Assembly (NCBI GenBank): GCA_950097015.1
Contig: CATNEN010000029.1
Location: 248,001 to 312,000, forward strand
Source: Macrostomum hystrix
Taxonomy: Eukaryota; Platyhelminthes; Macrostomidae
Reading direction: 5' to 3'
DNA length: 64,000 nucleotides
The translations under genes were made by a program, and so were the position numbers. How positions within the stretch are numbered: the first letter of the stretch is position 1; each line of letters opens with the position of its first letter. Of this stretch, positions 12,041 to 24,040 are shown piece after piece. The notes under the pieces were generated by a model. The model was not told where the DNA came from. It did no database searches and worked only from the letters and a program-made list of their open reading frames with translations.

Positions 12041-13814
12041 AGTGCAGAAAGATGCGGATGGGGCTGCAGAAAGATGCGGATGGGGATGCAGAAAGATGCG
12101 GATGGGGATGCAGAAAGATGCGGATGGGGCTGCAGAAAGATGCGGATGGGGCTGCAGAAAGATGCGGATGGGGCTGCAGAAAGATGCGGATGGGGCTGCA
12201 GAAAGATGCGGATGGGGCTGCAGAAAGATGCGGATGGGGCTGCAGAAAGATGCGGATGGGGATGCAGAAAGATGCGGATGGGGATGCAGAAAGATGCGGA
12301 TGGGGCTGCAGAAAGATGCGGATGGGGATGCAGAAAGATGCGGATGGGGATGCAGAAAGATGCGGATGGGGCTGCAGAAAGATGCGGGATGCAGAAAGAT
12401 GCGGATGGGGCTGCAGAAAGATGCGGATGGGGCTGCAGAAAGATGCGGATGGGGCTGCAGAAAGATGCGGATGGGGCTGCAGAAAGATGCGGATGGGGCT
12501 GCAGAAAGATGCGGATGGGGCTGCAGAAAGATGCGGATGGGGCTGCAGAAAGACGCGGATGGGGCTGCAGAAAGATGCGGATGGGGATGCAGAAAGATGC
12601 GGATGGGGATGCAGAAAGATGCGGATGGGGATGCAGAAACATGCGGATGGGGATGCAGAAAGATGCGGTTGGGGATGCAGAAAGATGCGGATGGGGCTGC
12701 AGAAAGATGCGGATGGGGATGCAGAAAGATGCGGATGGGGATGCAGAAAGATGCGGATGGGGCTGCAGAAAGATGCGGATGGGGCTGCAGAAAGATGCGG
12801 GATGCAGAAAGATGCGGATGGGGCTGCAGAAAGATGCGGATGGGGCTGCAGAAAGATGCGGATGGGGATGCATAAAGATGCGGATGGGGATGCAGAAAGA
12901 TGCGGATGGGGATGCAGAAACATGCGGATGGGGATGCAGAAAGATGCGGTTGGGGATGCAGAAAGATGCGGATGGGGCTGCAGAAAGATGCGGATGGGGA
13001 TGCAGAAAGATGCGGATGGGGATGCAGAAAGATGCAGAGAATGCAGAAAGATGCGGATGGGGCTGCAGAAAGATGCGGATGGGGATGCAGAAAGATGCGG
13101 ACGGGGCTGCAGAAAGATGCGGATGGGGATGCAGAAAGATGCGGTTGGGGATGCAGAAAGATGCGGATGGGGATGCAGAAAGATGCAGAGAATGCAGAAA
13201 GATGCGGATGGGGCTGCAGAAAGATGCGGATGTGGATGCAGAAAGATGCGGATGGGTATGCAGAAACATGCGGATGGGGATGCAGAAAGATGCGGATGGG
13301 GATGCAGAAAGATGCAGAGAATGCAGAAAGATGCGGATGGGGCTGCAGAAAGATGCGGATGTGGATGCAGAAAGATGCGGATGGGGATGCAGAAACATGC
13401 GGATGGGGATGCAGAAAGATGCGGATGGGGATGCAGAAAGATGCGGATGGGGCTGCAGAAAGATGCGGATGGGGCTGCAGAAAGATGCGGATGGGGATGC
13501 AGAAAGATGCAGAGAATGCAGAAAGATGCGGATGTGGCTGCAGATAGATGCGGATGGGGATGCAGAAAGATGCGGATGGGGATGCAGAAAGATGCGGATG
13601 GGGATGCAGAAAGATGCAGAGAATGCAGAAAGATGCGGATGTGGCTGCAGATAGATGCGGATGTGGATGCAGAAAGATGCGGATGGGGATGCAGAAAGAT
13701 GCGGATGGGGATGCAGAAAGATGCGGATGGGGCTGCAGAAAGATGCGGATGGGGCTGCAGAAAGATGCGGATGGGGATGCAGAAAGATGCAGAGAATGCA
13801 GAAAGATGCGGAGG
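12041..13814. repeat. Minisatellite, 22-bp unit, about 1.8 kb
   Basis: About 80 copies of a 22-bp unit (GATGCGGATGGGGCTGCAGA plus AA), with GGGCTGC and GGGATGC variants in changing order. Shortened copies (GATGCAGAGAATGCAGAAAG) recur at intervals in the right half, marking higher-order blocks. Open frames of several hundred codons on both strands are a by-product of the stop-free unit. Confidence 0.96.
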
Positions 13815-14554
13815 ATGTAGGGAGAAGTGGAGGCTGCTGAAGCATTACGGAGGCTCTGCTGAATGTACTGAAAGTTGCAGTTCCTGTTGCTATGCTATAG
13901 AAGGCACTATTTGGGCAATGAAAATTAAAACCAGCACATCTCATTCTACTGCTAAATGTGTCTTGCACCTTGCCTGAAGTTGATTGTGCAATTAAAATAG
14001 CCATTAGTCGTATTTTCAGATGTCGCATTTTCCATTATCACTAAAGCTAGTCTTCAAAGTCTGATTTGCCAAGATTTTCCATCATTTCTCGGACAAAGGC
14101 CTGCTGGATGCAATCCTGCCGGGCATAGTGGTTTTGGCAGACTGCTGTCGCCGCACTAAAAGCCGGCGCACTTCACTTTTGTCCATCCGATACTCCGCTG
14201 TCAAAACAGACGGACAGACGGACTGTAGGCTGTTCTTGTCCGCTGCGCCACCTGACACGCCCAGGCTCTTAAGCGGTGTTTGGACATGATGCCAGCTTCA
14301 CTACCTGCTTATTTACTTTGCTTGTGTACCTGCGACGGGTCCTATTTCCCAATCCTCAGCGTTTGATGCCGGCCTAAGGTTAAAGGAATTGAATCTACAG
14401 CTACAGCGCTTGTAAAATAAGCACCAATGTGAAATGCAGAAGACAGTCGACAAGCAATGGGTAAACAGAGACGCGAATGGTGTGGAGATTCTGATTCTGG
14501 GAGAGGTCATGGAGGTAGAACGGTGGGTGGGGGACGCAGGGTTGCTGAGAGATG
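13815..14554. other. Spacer, no gene seen
   Basis: Unique sequence separating two arrays. A GC-richer part near 14090-14290 has no frame or motif I recognise. Confidence 0.5.
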
Positions 14555-15385
14555 CAGGGTGTGTGAGAGATGCAGGGTGTGTGAGAGATTCATGGTGTGT
14601 GAGAGATGCAGGCTGGGTGAGAGAAGATGTAGGCTGGGTGAGAGAAGATGCAGGCTGGGTGAGAGAAGATGTAGGCTGGGTGAGAGAAGATGCAGGTTGG
14701 GTGAGAGAAGATGTAGGCTGGGTGAGAGAAGATGCAGGTTGGGTGAGAGAAGATGTAGGCTGGGTGAGAGAAGATGTAGGCTGGGTGAGAGAAGATGTAG
14801 GCTGGGTGAGAGAAGATGTAGGCTGGGTGAGAGAAGATGCAGGTTGGGTGAGAGAAGATGTAGGCTGGGTGAGAGAAGATGCAGGTTGGGTGAGAGAAGA
14901 TGCAGGTTGGGTGAGAGAAGATGTAGGCTGGGTGAGAGAAGATGTAGGCTGGGTGAGAGAAGATGTAGGCTGGGTGAGAGAAGATGTAGGCTGGGTGAGA
15001 GAAGATGCAGGTTGGGTGAGAGAAGATGTAGGCTGGGTGAGAGAAGATGTAGGCTGGGTGAGAGAAGATGCAGGTTGGGTGAGAGAAGATGTAGGCTGGG
15101 TGAGAGAAGATGCAGGTTGGGTGAGAGAAGATGCAGGTTGGGTGAGAGAAGATGTAGGCTGGGTGAGAGAAGATGTAGGCTGGGTGAGAGAAGATGCAGG
15201 TTGGGTGAGAGAAGATGATGTAGGCTGGGTGAGAGAAGATGCAGGTTGGGTGAGAGAAGATGCAGGTTGGGTGAGAGAAGATGTAGGCTGGGTGAGAGAA
15301 GATGTAGGCTGGGTGAGAGATGCAGGGTGTGTGAGAGATGCAGGGTGTGTGAGGGTTGCAGGGTGGATGAGAGATGCAGGGTGTG
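14555..15385. repeat. Minisatellite, 21-bp unit
   Basis: About 38 copies of a 21-bp unit (AGATGTAGGCTGGGTGAGAG plus A), alternating GTAGGCT and GCAGGTT variants. Diverged edge copies contain GCAGGGTGTGTGAGAGAT. One copy near 15211 has a 3-bp GAT expansion. Confidence 0.95.
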
Positions 15386-15764
15386 GGATTAAAGAGGGTT
15401 GGGAAGCAGTACAGAGACATTAGCAAGAGCAAAACAGAATGCGCTGTGAGTACAGGTCGTAGGTGTGCAAGGAGTCCATTGGGTGAAAGTGAGCTTGGAA
15501 CAGCATGTTTGAAAGCCGTGCGCGGCCATAAGCAGAAACGGCCCCCCAGATGGGCAAATTCGCATTGATGATTCGCGTCACGCAACTGACAGCCGTTCGT
15601 CCGAGGATCGGAATGGGGCATTCAGCCTCATCTTTCATCTCAATTTATTTCCTACGGTTTCAGCATTATAAAAAAAGCAATAACTGGAGGTAACAGAAAA
15701 AATGAGCTGAAAAATATTCCAACCTCGATTTGATTTCCACACTAATCTAATCTCATCAATCACT

Positions 15765-16048
15765 CACTAGTCTACTCAAATCACTCATTGGTCTACTCAA
15801 ATCACTCACTGGTCTACTCAAATCACTCATTGGTCTACTCAAATCACTCACTGGTCTACTCAAATCACTCACTGGTCTACTCAAATCACTCACTGGTCTA
15901 CTCAAATCACTCACTGGTCTACTCAAATCACTCACTGGTCTACTCAAATCACTCACTGGTCTACTCAAATCACTCACTGGTCTACTCAAATCACTCACTG
16001 GTCTACTCAAATCACTCACTGGTCTACTCAAATCACTCAAAGGTCAAG
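15765..16048. repeat. Minisatellite, 21-bp unit
   Basis: Thirteen to fourteen nearly identical copies of TCTACTCAAATCACTCACTG plus G. The copies at 5' positions carry ATTGG in place of ACTGG. The unit is unrelated to the neighbouring 21-bp array. Confidence 0.95.
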
Positions 16049-16247
16049 CTTGAATTCTTAGTGTTCTCTAGGTGAAACAATGTGATAATGAAATTCACTT
16101 TATGAAGAACAACAGCAGCCACTGCTCAGTCGAGCATACTCTTCAATTAAAACTGTGATACAGGCTTTAAAAAGATTACTCTGCCCTTTAATTTAAACTC
16201 CAGTAAAAAACATGGATGCTGCATTCTTCAAATTTTTTTTGTGGTCT

Positions 16248-16432
16248 CCCCAGTCCGCAGCCTCCATCCAGCTACATCCTGGTCTCCCCAGTCCGCAGCC
16301 TCCATCCAGCTACATCCTGGTCTCCCCAGTCCGCAGCCTCCATCCAGCTACATCCTGGTCTCCCCAGTCCGCAGCCTCCATCCAGCTACATCCTGGTCTC
16401 CCCAGTCCGCAGCCTCCATCCAGCTACATCCT
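16248..16432. repeat. 38-bp minisatellite at the 3' end of SLC23 copy 2
   Basis: About five copies of a 38-bp unit containing TCTCCCCAGTCCGCAGCCTC, in the minus-strand 3' UTR position of the gene. The gene's TAG stop (16424-16426) lies in the first, variant unit. The same 38-bp unit forms a longer array at the same place in the other SLC23 copy. Confidence 0.93.
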
Positions 16433-19400
16433 GCTCTCCTGGTGTCCGCAATCCATTGCAGCCTCGGAAGGGTTCGGCAGGCTCGCTGGAAAGAGCGGCA
16501 GGCGGTGCAGGCCGGGCAGGTGGACGCTGTAGAACCTGTGGAAGGCAGCCGACTCGTAGCAGTCCACCTGCCGGCGGAGCTCCGCCTTCACCCGGTCGCC
16601 ACCGGCGACTTCGTCTTCGGCCGCATCCCGATCCACCTCCAGACCTCGCTCCTTGCGTGTGCCTGAAGGCAAGGGTGCGCAAAATGTATGAACTTCGAAG
16701 ACAAATTCGGGATCCAGATTTGAATTAGATCCTTCTTAGCGTGCACCCTGGCAAAGACGTACCTGGCAGACAGCAGTCCAGCAGCAAGGCAGTTGCAGTT
16801 CCTACCAGCATCTCATTGCTGAGAAGATCCTGGCAGATGCTGACAGTGATCTCTTGGGCCGATGCTGCAATTTTGTGGATTACTTGAAGTTGCGAAGTAG
16901 GCAGTGGGGCCGGTCGATAGGTAAGTTGATTAGGTAAGAAGAAAGACTCAAGCAAACTCCTCACAGGACATTGTGGCTGCCTCGCGCTGTCGGCTCGCCT
17001 TGATATGTAGCGGCACAACAACGCCGAGGAAGACGCTGAAGCCGAACACGAACGCGTTTCTCGGCCGGTCCATCCGGACGCTCCGGAGGCTGCCCGCGGC
17101 GACGCCGCAGATGATGCCGATGGTGGACAGCAGCACGCCGCCGATGATTGGGTCGGGGATGCACACGAACAGGGCGCTGAGCTTCGGGAACAGGCCGAAC
17201 AGGAGCAGGATGGCAGAGGTCGCCTGCATCACGCGACGACTCGCCACCTTCGTCATGCTGATGGCAGCGATGTTGTTGCTGTAGGAGGTCGGTCCCACCG
17301 GCAGTCCGAACAAACCACTCACGAGGCAGCCGAAGCCCTCGGCTGCGATGCCTGCGAAGGATTTTGGAGGTTGGCGCCTGCGCTTCTGAAACGCTTTGTT
17401 GGAAATCCAAGGACTTTACACTATGCTATGTTCGTATAATGCTTTTACGCCGAGCAAGTTGAATGATGAACTTCCATGACTTTTTAGGAAAAAAATCCTA
17501 ATAGCAAAAAATCACCAAAATAGGCATCCATTTTTCGCTCACAAAATTTCATCATGTCACCATGTCGGCTGTTATTGTTGAGTATTTTATATTATTATAT
17601 AGGTAAGTAATATATTATTGAACCGATATGGGTTCGCCATAGAGGTTTATACGAAGCAATGTCAGTTGTCCTTGTCACCAGATCTTCGAAAAGAATCACC
17701 GAGTACCTCGATAATGATGACTCAAAGGCTTTTAATGCGCAAAATTCTGGTGGTGCACTTTCTACGAAATCGGTCATTCGGTTTCGGAGCTATCGTGAAG
17801 TAGGCAGTGGGTATTCGAAACACTCCCGCCATCTTTCCCCAGAGAAAAGTTGACCCATTCTTGACGCCAATGTTTTTGGATATTGGTCTTGCTGGATGTC
17901 TGTCTGTGGTGCTTGCTTTTGCAATGGGTAACCTTGGTCGCAGTTTCCCGTGATTTGTTTATGGCACGAACCGTATTCATGAATGGGCGGACTATGACTA
18001 AATGAAACATTTTCGTGGGCAAAGTTGATTAAATTTTTGGGAAAAATGACTAGCCTGTACTCATTCGCAAGAAAGTGACAATGTGCTGAATGCTCTACTA
18101 TGATCAGTAGACATTCAGAGCGAGCTCACCTCGGTTCATGGGGAAGCCGACGGGACTGGCGGAGCCGCAGAACTTGGCGCAGGTCACGTAGTCGCCGATG
18201 CTCTCCATGATGGAGACGAGAATCGCGCAGCTGACCGCCACAACGCCAGGCCCGTTGACCGACAGCCTGCCGAACTGCAGCGGGTGCGGCAGCCGGAACC
18301 AGCCGGCGTTCGCCACCGCTGACGACTTCCCGTCGGTGCGCCCGCCGTAGCCCCAGGCCTTCGGGTTGTTCGGCAGGACGTCCGTGACAGTCAGCACGTG
18401 GCACACCGAGTACATGATAGCCATGGACAACAGGATCTGCTCGGTTTAAAAAATGGCACTCATATTCTTAATAACTGTTGCTGGGTCCCAATGCTTATCC
18501 TTTAGGCTTCACCGATTAACGATTAAATTACAACTGATTGAGACCAGTTAGGACGCCTGCTTTGAGCACCTAATTGAATTAGGGCCGTAAGCCCTGGGGA
18601 GCAAGGGGGCCGCGGCCCACACTAATCGGCTGACGAAACTATTGAGGCGCCGCCTCCCCCAATCGGCTGACCCCCTGGTATTGGCTCCCCCTGGTATTGG
18701 CTCCCCCTGGTATTGGCTCCCCCTGGTATTGGCTCCCCCTGCTATTGGCTCCCCCTGGTATTGGCTCCCCCTGGTATTGGCTCCCCCTGGTATTGGCTCC
18801 CCCTGCTATTGGCTCCCCCTGGTATTGGCTCCCCCTGGTATTGGCTCCCCCTGGTATTGGCTCCCCCTAATATTGGCTCCCCCTGGTATCGGCTCCCCCT
18901 GGTATTGGCTCCCCCTGGTATTGGCTCCCCCTGGTATTGGCTCCCCCTAATATTGGCTCCCCCTGGTATTGGCTCCCCCTAGTATTGGCTCCCCCTGGTA
19001 TTGGCTCCCCCTAGTATTGGCTCCCCCTGGTATTGGCTCCCCCTGGTATTGGCTCCCCCTAGTATTGGCTCCCCCTGGTATTGGCTCCCCCTGCTATTGG
19101 CTCCCCCTAGTATTGGCTCCCCCTGGTATTGGCTCCCCCTGGTATTGGCTCCCCCTGGTATTGGCTCCCCCTGGTATTGGCTCCCCCTGGTATTGGCTCC
19201 CCCTGGTATTGGCTCCCCCTAGTATTGGCTCCCCCTGGTATTGGCTCCCCCTGCTATTGGCTCCCCCTAGTATTGGCTCCCCCTGGTATTGGCTCCCCCT
19301 GGTATTGGCTCCCCCTAGTATTGGCTCCCCCTGGTATTGGCTCCCCCTAGTATTGGCTCCCCCTGGTATTGGCTCCCCTAGTATTGGCTCCCCCTGGTAT

Positions 19401-22400
19401 TGGCTCCCCCTGGTATTGGCTCCCCCTAGTATTGGCTCCCCCTGGTATTGGCTCCCCCTAGTATTGGCTCCCCCTGGTATTGGCTCCCCCTGGTATTGGC
19501 TCCCCCTAGTATTGGCTCCCCCTGGTATTGGCTCCCCCTGCTATTGGCTCCCCCTAGTATTGGCTCCCCCTGGTATTGGCTCCCCCTGGTATTGGCTCCC
19601 CCTGGTATTGGCTCCCCCTGGTATTGGCTCCCCCTGGTATTGGCTCCCCCTGGTATTGGCTCCCCCTAGTATTGGCTCCCCCTGGTATTGGCTCCCCCTG
19701 CTATTGGCTCCCCCTAGTATTGGCTCCCCCTGGTATTGGCTCCCCCTGGTATTGGCTCCCCCTAGTATTGGCTCCCCCTGGTATTGGCTCCCCCTAGTAT
19801 TGGCTCCCCCTGGTATTGGCTCCCCTAGTATTGGCTCCCCCTGGTATTGGCTCCCCCTGGTATTGGCTCCCCCTGGTATTGGCTCCCCCTAGTATTGGCT
19901 CCCCCTGGTATTGGCTCCCCCTGGTATTGGCTCCCCTAGTATTGGCTCCCCCTAGTATTGGCTCCCCCTAGTATTGGCTCCCCCTAGTATTGCCTCCCCC
20001 TGGTATTGGCTCCCCTAGTATTGGCTCCCCCTAGTATTGGCTCCCCCTAGTATTGCCTCCCCCTGGTATTGGCTCCCCCTGGTATTGCCTCCCCCTAGTA
20101 TTGGCTCCCCCTGGTATTGGCTCCCCCTGGTATTGGCTCCCCTAGTATTGGCTCCCCCTAGTATTGGCTCCCCCTGGTATTGGCTCCGCCTAGTATTGGC
20201 TCCCCCTGGTATCGGCTCCCCCTGGTATTGGCTCCCCCTGGTATCGGCTCCAACCCCCAAAGGCGCGGATTTTACAAGAAGAAAATCATGGCTACGCCAG
20301 GATTGACTCACCGGCAACGCTGAAAACACGGCGATTCGGGCCACTCGAATCCTTCGCTGTTGAAACGAAAAGTGGGGAATGGGGACTTGAACCCGATCAA
20401 CCCCGTAGGTGAACAAAATGATTAAGATGCAGCACCTGGAACAGATTAGACGGCTGTTTGTCAGGTGAATTAAAATTTACTTGAACCTGCTCTAAATATT
20501 ATGTTCTTGTCACTCACGCCATCGCCAGATAGAACTGCGGCGCACACAGCTTCAGGACGGCACCCATGACGCTGAAGCCGATGAGGAAGATGGTCGGCGC
20601 CACCACCAGCGGGCTGACGAAGTGCAGCAGGCGACTCATCACCCCGGTGCTCCCGATGAGAAGCTGCAAGATGGAGCCGACCGCGATGGTGCCGGCCACC
20701 TGGCCGATGCGCGAGTGCCACAGCTGCTCGCCCGACTGCGGCAGCACCGTTGTGCCGTTCTCCAGGGTCCCGTTGCCTGGAGTAACCAGGTGTGATTACC
20801 AGAGGCCATGAGTTAAGATAGAGGTAGAAAGGTAACCTAAGTCTTTGTGTTAGCAGGTTATCAAATTAAGAATATTTGCTGACTTTTTGGTTTGCTAGTT
20901 AGTTACGAGCGTTGTTACTTTCGTTTGGTTTGCTAGTTAGTTACGAGCGTAGTTACTTTCGTTTGGTTTGCTAGTTAGTTACGAGCGTAGTTACTTTTGT
21001 TTGGTTTGCTAGTTAGTTACGAGCGTTGTTACTGTCGTTTGGTTTGCTAGTTAGTTACGAGCGTTGTTACTTTCGTTTGGTTTGCTAGTTAGTTACGAGC
21101 GTTGTTACTTTTGTTTGGTTTGCTAGTTAGTTACGAGCGTTGTTACTTTCGTTTGGTTTGCTAGTTAGTTACGAGCGTTGTTACTTTCGTTTGGTTTGCT
21201 AGTTAGTTACGAGCGTTGTTACTTTCGTTTGGTTTGCTAGTTAGTTACGAGCATAGTTACTTTCGTTTGGTTTGCTAGTTAGTTACGAGCGTAGTTACTT
21301 TTGTTTGGTTTGCTAGTTAGTTACGAGCGTTGTTACTTTCGTTTGGTTTGCTAGTTAGTTACGAGCGTTGTTACTTTCGTTTGGTTTGCTTGGTTAGTAA
21401 GCTTGGTGCCCAATGGTCAGAAGTTCGAATCGCATCCTAAACTAAACAATATTGTGTACGTTAGCAAGACACTTAATTCCCTCCTCAGTGCTTCAGTTCA
21501 TACGGCTGTATTAATAGTACCAGTATGAATACGAGAAATTTGTGTTCGTACGTCTGCCCCCCCACTCCATAGACAGAACAGCTGCACAAAGCCTTTGGAA
21601 GAGCCGTGCAATAGCTGCGGCTGTACCACTGGCCCATGAAATCAAAGTTATTTCCAGCCGAGATTTACCAACGAGCTTCAAGTCAGGGCAAACCGAGACG
21701 TCGCTGGCCATGATTCCAACGGCCACTGGATAAAAAACAATGCTTGGTCCCTGGGCAATGGGCAGCCTGATGCCAAGGCTGCATTGTACCAGGGTCGTGA
21801 TGCCCATCACGAAGAAGCAGGAGGCGATGAGGTTCGACTTGTCCACCTCGTCCTGCACGCAGGCGGCCTCGAACAAGATGATGACACCGAAGGCGCAGCC
21901 GCTGCTCATGATGATGAAGTGCTGGAAGCCCAGCAGCAGCGTCAGGTACCATCTGGGGTTGTCGTTCAGCCCGTAGGTCAGGCGCAGAGCTTTGGTTTAG
22001 CGAGTGGGATAATCAGGTGTTGGAAGTCTGCTTTAAAAGTACATTTAGCTAATGTGATGATGTGATGATGGCCTGAGTACCCTGAGACAGAACTCTGCAA
22101 TATCCGTTTCACGGGCCTCAAAACAAACATCTCGTGGGCCTTTGTAACAAACATTTATGTATGCTTCATTGATTGAGGTTGAGTTAATGCTAAAATTGTT
22201 GGTTCAGTCAACCCTGATCAGATCAAAATTATCTCTTCAATAACTGTGAAGAGTAATTTTAAGTTCGTCTATCTAGAACTATTTTGAGTAGCTGCTCACG
22301 AAACCACTGCAATCACATTCTTCCATCTAGAACTATTTCGAGTAGCTGCTCACGAAACCACTGCAATCACATTCTTCCATCTAGAACTATTTTGAGTAGC

Positions 22401-23215
22401 TGCTCACGAAACCACTGCAATCACATTCTTCCACCTAGAACTATTTTGAGTAGCTGCTCACGAAACCACTGCAATCACATTCTTCCATCTAGAACTATTT
22501 TGAGTAGCTGCTCAAGAAACCACTGCAATCACATTCTTCCATCTAGAACTATTTCGAGTAGCTGCTCACGAAACCACTGCAATCACATTCTTCCATCTAG
22601 AACTATTTTGAGTAGCTGCTCACGAAACCACTGCAATCACATTCTTCCATCTAGAACTATTTTGAGTAGCTGCTCACGAAACCACTGCAATCACATTCTT
22701 CCACCTAGAACTATTTTGAGTAGCTGCTCACGAAACCACTGCAATCACATTCTTCCATCTAGAACTATTTTGAGTAGCTGCTCAAGAAACCACTGCAATC
22801 ACATTCTTCCATCTAGAACTATTTCGAGTAGCTGCTCACGAAACCACTGCAATCACATTCTTCCATCTAGAACTATTTTGAGTAGCTGCTCACGAAACCA
22901 CTGCAATCACATTCTTCCATCTAGAACTATTTTGAGTAGCTGCTCAAGAAACCACTGCAATCACATTCTTCCATCTAGAACTATTTTGAGTAGCTGCTCA
23001 CGAAACCACTGCAATCACATTCTTCCATCTAGAACTTTTTTGAGTAGCTGCTCACGAAACCACTGCAATCACATTCTTCCATCTAGAACTATTTTGAGTA
23101 GCTGCTCAAGAAACCTCTCAAATCACACAGTACAATCCTCACCGCCGAGAGCCGCATGCTTCTCATTGTCAGGATGGCCCGTCTTGAGCGCCTGCATTTC
23201 CGTGGCGTCAGCCAT
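16424..23215 (-). CDS. SLC23 nucleobase/ascorbate transporter, copy 2, 603 aa
   Basis: A polytopic plasma-membrane transporter of the NAT/SLC23 family. Exons on the minus strand, in order: 23143-23215, 21669-21989, 20518-20776, 20312-20435, 18130-18436, 16965-17351, 16763-16864 and 16424-16662. All junctions are GT-AG and phases agree, so the eight exons join into one frame. Family landmarks are LGFQHFI (TM1), the exon-5 block MESIGDY (TM8), followed by NRG, then the signature region SNNIAAISMTKVASRR (about 386-401) and PDPIIGG. Human SVCTs align along the whole length. The N-terminal exon (MADATEMQALKTGH) and exon 4 differ strongly from copy 1, whereas exons 2, 3, 5, 6 and 8 are nearly identical. 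Introns 1, 2 and 4 contain minisatellites (54, 38 and 16 bp). The substrate, ascorbate or nucleobase, is not decided by the sequence. Confidence 0.9.
18668..20250. repeat. Minisatellite, 16-bp unit, in intron 4 of SLC23 copy 2
   Basis: About 98 copies of the 16-bp unit TGGTATTGGCTCCCCC with TAGTATT, TGCTATT and TAATATT variants. It lies in the intron 18437-20311. A block of 447 bp starting near 18985 is repeated exactly at the next 447 bp, including one 15-bp short unit, so part of the array was recently duplicated. On the transcribed strand each unit gives GGGGGAGCCAATA. Confidence 0.96.
20886..21390. repeat. Minisatellite, 38-bp unit, in intron 2 of SLC23 copy 2
   Basis: About 13 copies of a 38-bp unit containing GGTTTGCTAGTTAGTTACGA; unit starts at 20889 and 20927 fix the period. 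It is unrelated to the 38-bp unit at the gene's 3' end. The intron spans 20777-21668. Confidence 0.95.
21395..21660 (+). mobile_element. tRNA-derived SINE, family 1, degraded copy
   Basis: The copy shares with the 23.7-kb copy a box-B-like GTTCGAAT, the segment GCAAGACACTTAATTC, CAGTTCA, and a tail containing GCTGCGGCTGT. It sits in intron 2 of SLC23 copy 2, antisense to the gene, next to the exon 2 donor. Confidence 0.75.
22262..23125. repeat. Minisatellite, 54-bp unit, in intron 1 of SLC23 copy 2
   Basis: Sixteen copies of a 54-bp unit containing GTAGCTGCTCACGAAACCAC and TTCCATCTAGAACTATTTTG. Variant marks (CAAGAAAC, CCACCTAG) recur 270 bp apart, showing a five-unit higher-order block. The array ends only about 17 bp from the exon 1 donor at 23143. 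A 313-codon plus-strand frame crosses it because 54 is a multiple of three; I do not count it as a gene. Confidence 0.95.
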
Positions 23216-23724
23216 TTACAGTTAGTTTGCCCAGGTGAGTTGGGTTCTGAGTACTGAAACTTATTAAATAACAATTTGCTTCAGTGCAGTGACTCCGGCC
23301 ATTGTATATGTAGACTGAAAGTAGAGTGCAGCCCGCAGAAATTGGTTAGAACTCACCCGAAGTATACAAGCCTGTTCAGGGGATTCCTGTATTTCTACTT
23401 GGTTACTACTGGCCGTGCAACAAGCACGCGCACTGAAATATTAGTGCTGTGAGAGACCCATTCCGTGCCTATATTGGCACCCTTGTTCCTGTCTCCCTTA
23501 TCTTGGTTCCCTTGAGATAATAAATTTGCAACTGATAGTGGCTTACAATGCGAAAGCACTCGTGTTGGCTAGCTCCGCTTAGTTAAGCCTTTATCTGTAC
23601 TAAAGCAGTGAAGCGCAATCCTTAGTTTTAAGCTGTCGCTAATAATTAAAAATTATTAAAATTGTTTTGTCCTTTGTTTGGTGTTTGTGTCTGGGTCAAA
23701 GAAAACACGGTACTTGATTTTAAT
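23216..23724. other. 5' flank of SLC23 copy 2
   Basis: Unique sequence just upstream of the copy 2 start codon (minus strand), presumably holding its 5' UTR and promoter. I see no clear TATA box. Confidence 0.4.
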
Positions 23725-24040
23725 TTTGCGCAGAGGTTGTAGCCTAGTGGTTAGGGCGTCGGACTTACGACTTGAAGGTCGGGGGTTCGATTCCCGAATC
23801 TACTGGAACAATTTGTGTCCTTTAGCAAGACACTTAACTCTGCATTGCGTCAGTTCACCCAGCTGTTAAACGGGCACCAGCATCAGCTGGGATAATTGAA
23901 GGTGGGTGTGGCGTCTCCCCAGTCCATGGACTGAACGGCTGTACGCAGCCTTCAGATCCGCCGCGCAATATCTGCGGCTGTGTTGTCGGCTGCACATCTG
24001 GCCCGATTGGGACAGGTGTAATCAATTATTATTATTTATT
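23725..24040 (+). mobile_element. tRNA-derived SINE, family 1, best copy
   Basis: A tRNA-like head with box A TAGCCTAGTGGTTAGG and box B GGTTCGATTCC at normal spacing is followed by a body (GTCCTTTAGCAAGACACTTA, CACCCAGCTGTTAA) and a tail ending in ATT repeats after GACAGGTGTAATC. The Pol III boxes and simple-repeat tail identify a SINE. Copies occur at 21.4, 32.6, 35.9, 43.7, 51.3 and 51.9 kb. It lies between the two SLC23 genes. Confidence 0.88.

Noticed and set aside
11938-14028. Frames of up to 696 codons across the 22-bp array
   Set aside because: All frames of the unit lack stops, so long frames on both strands are expected. The peptides are pure unit translations.
22284-23225. Plus-strand 313-codon frame with CSRNHCNHI repeats
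   Set aside because: It is the 54-bp array read in frame, running antisense over SLC23 exon 1.
23725-23806. Possible functional tRNA gene
   Set aside because: The A and B boxes are good but the acceptor stem does not close and a shared body and ATT-repeat tail follow, as in a SINE.
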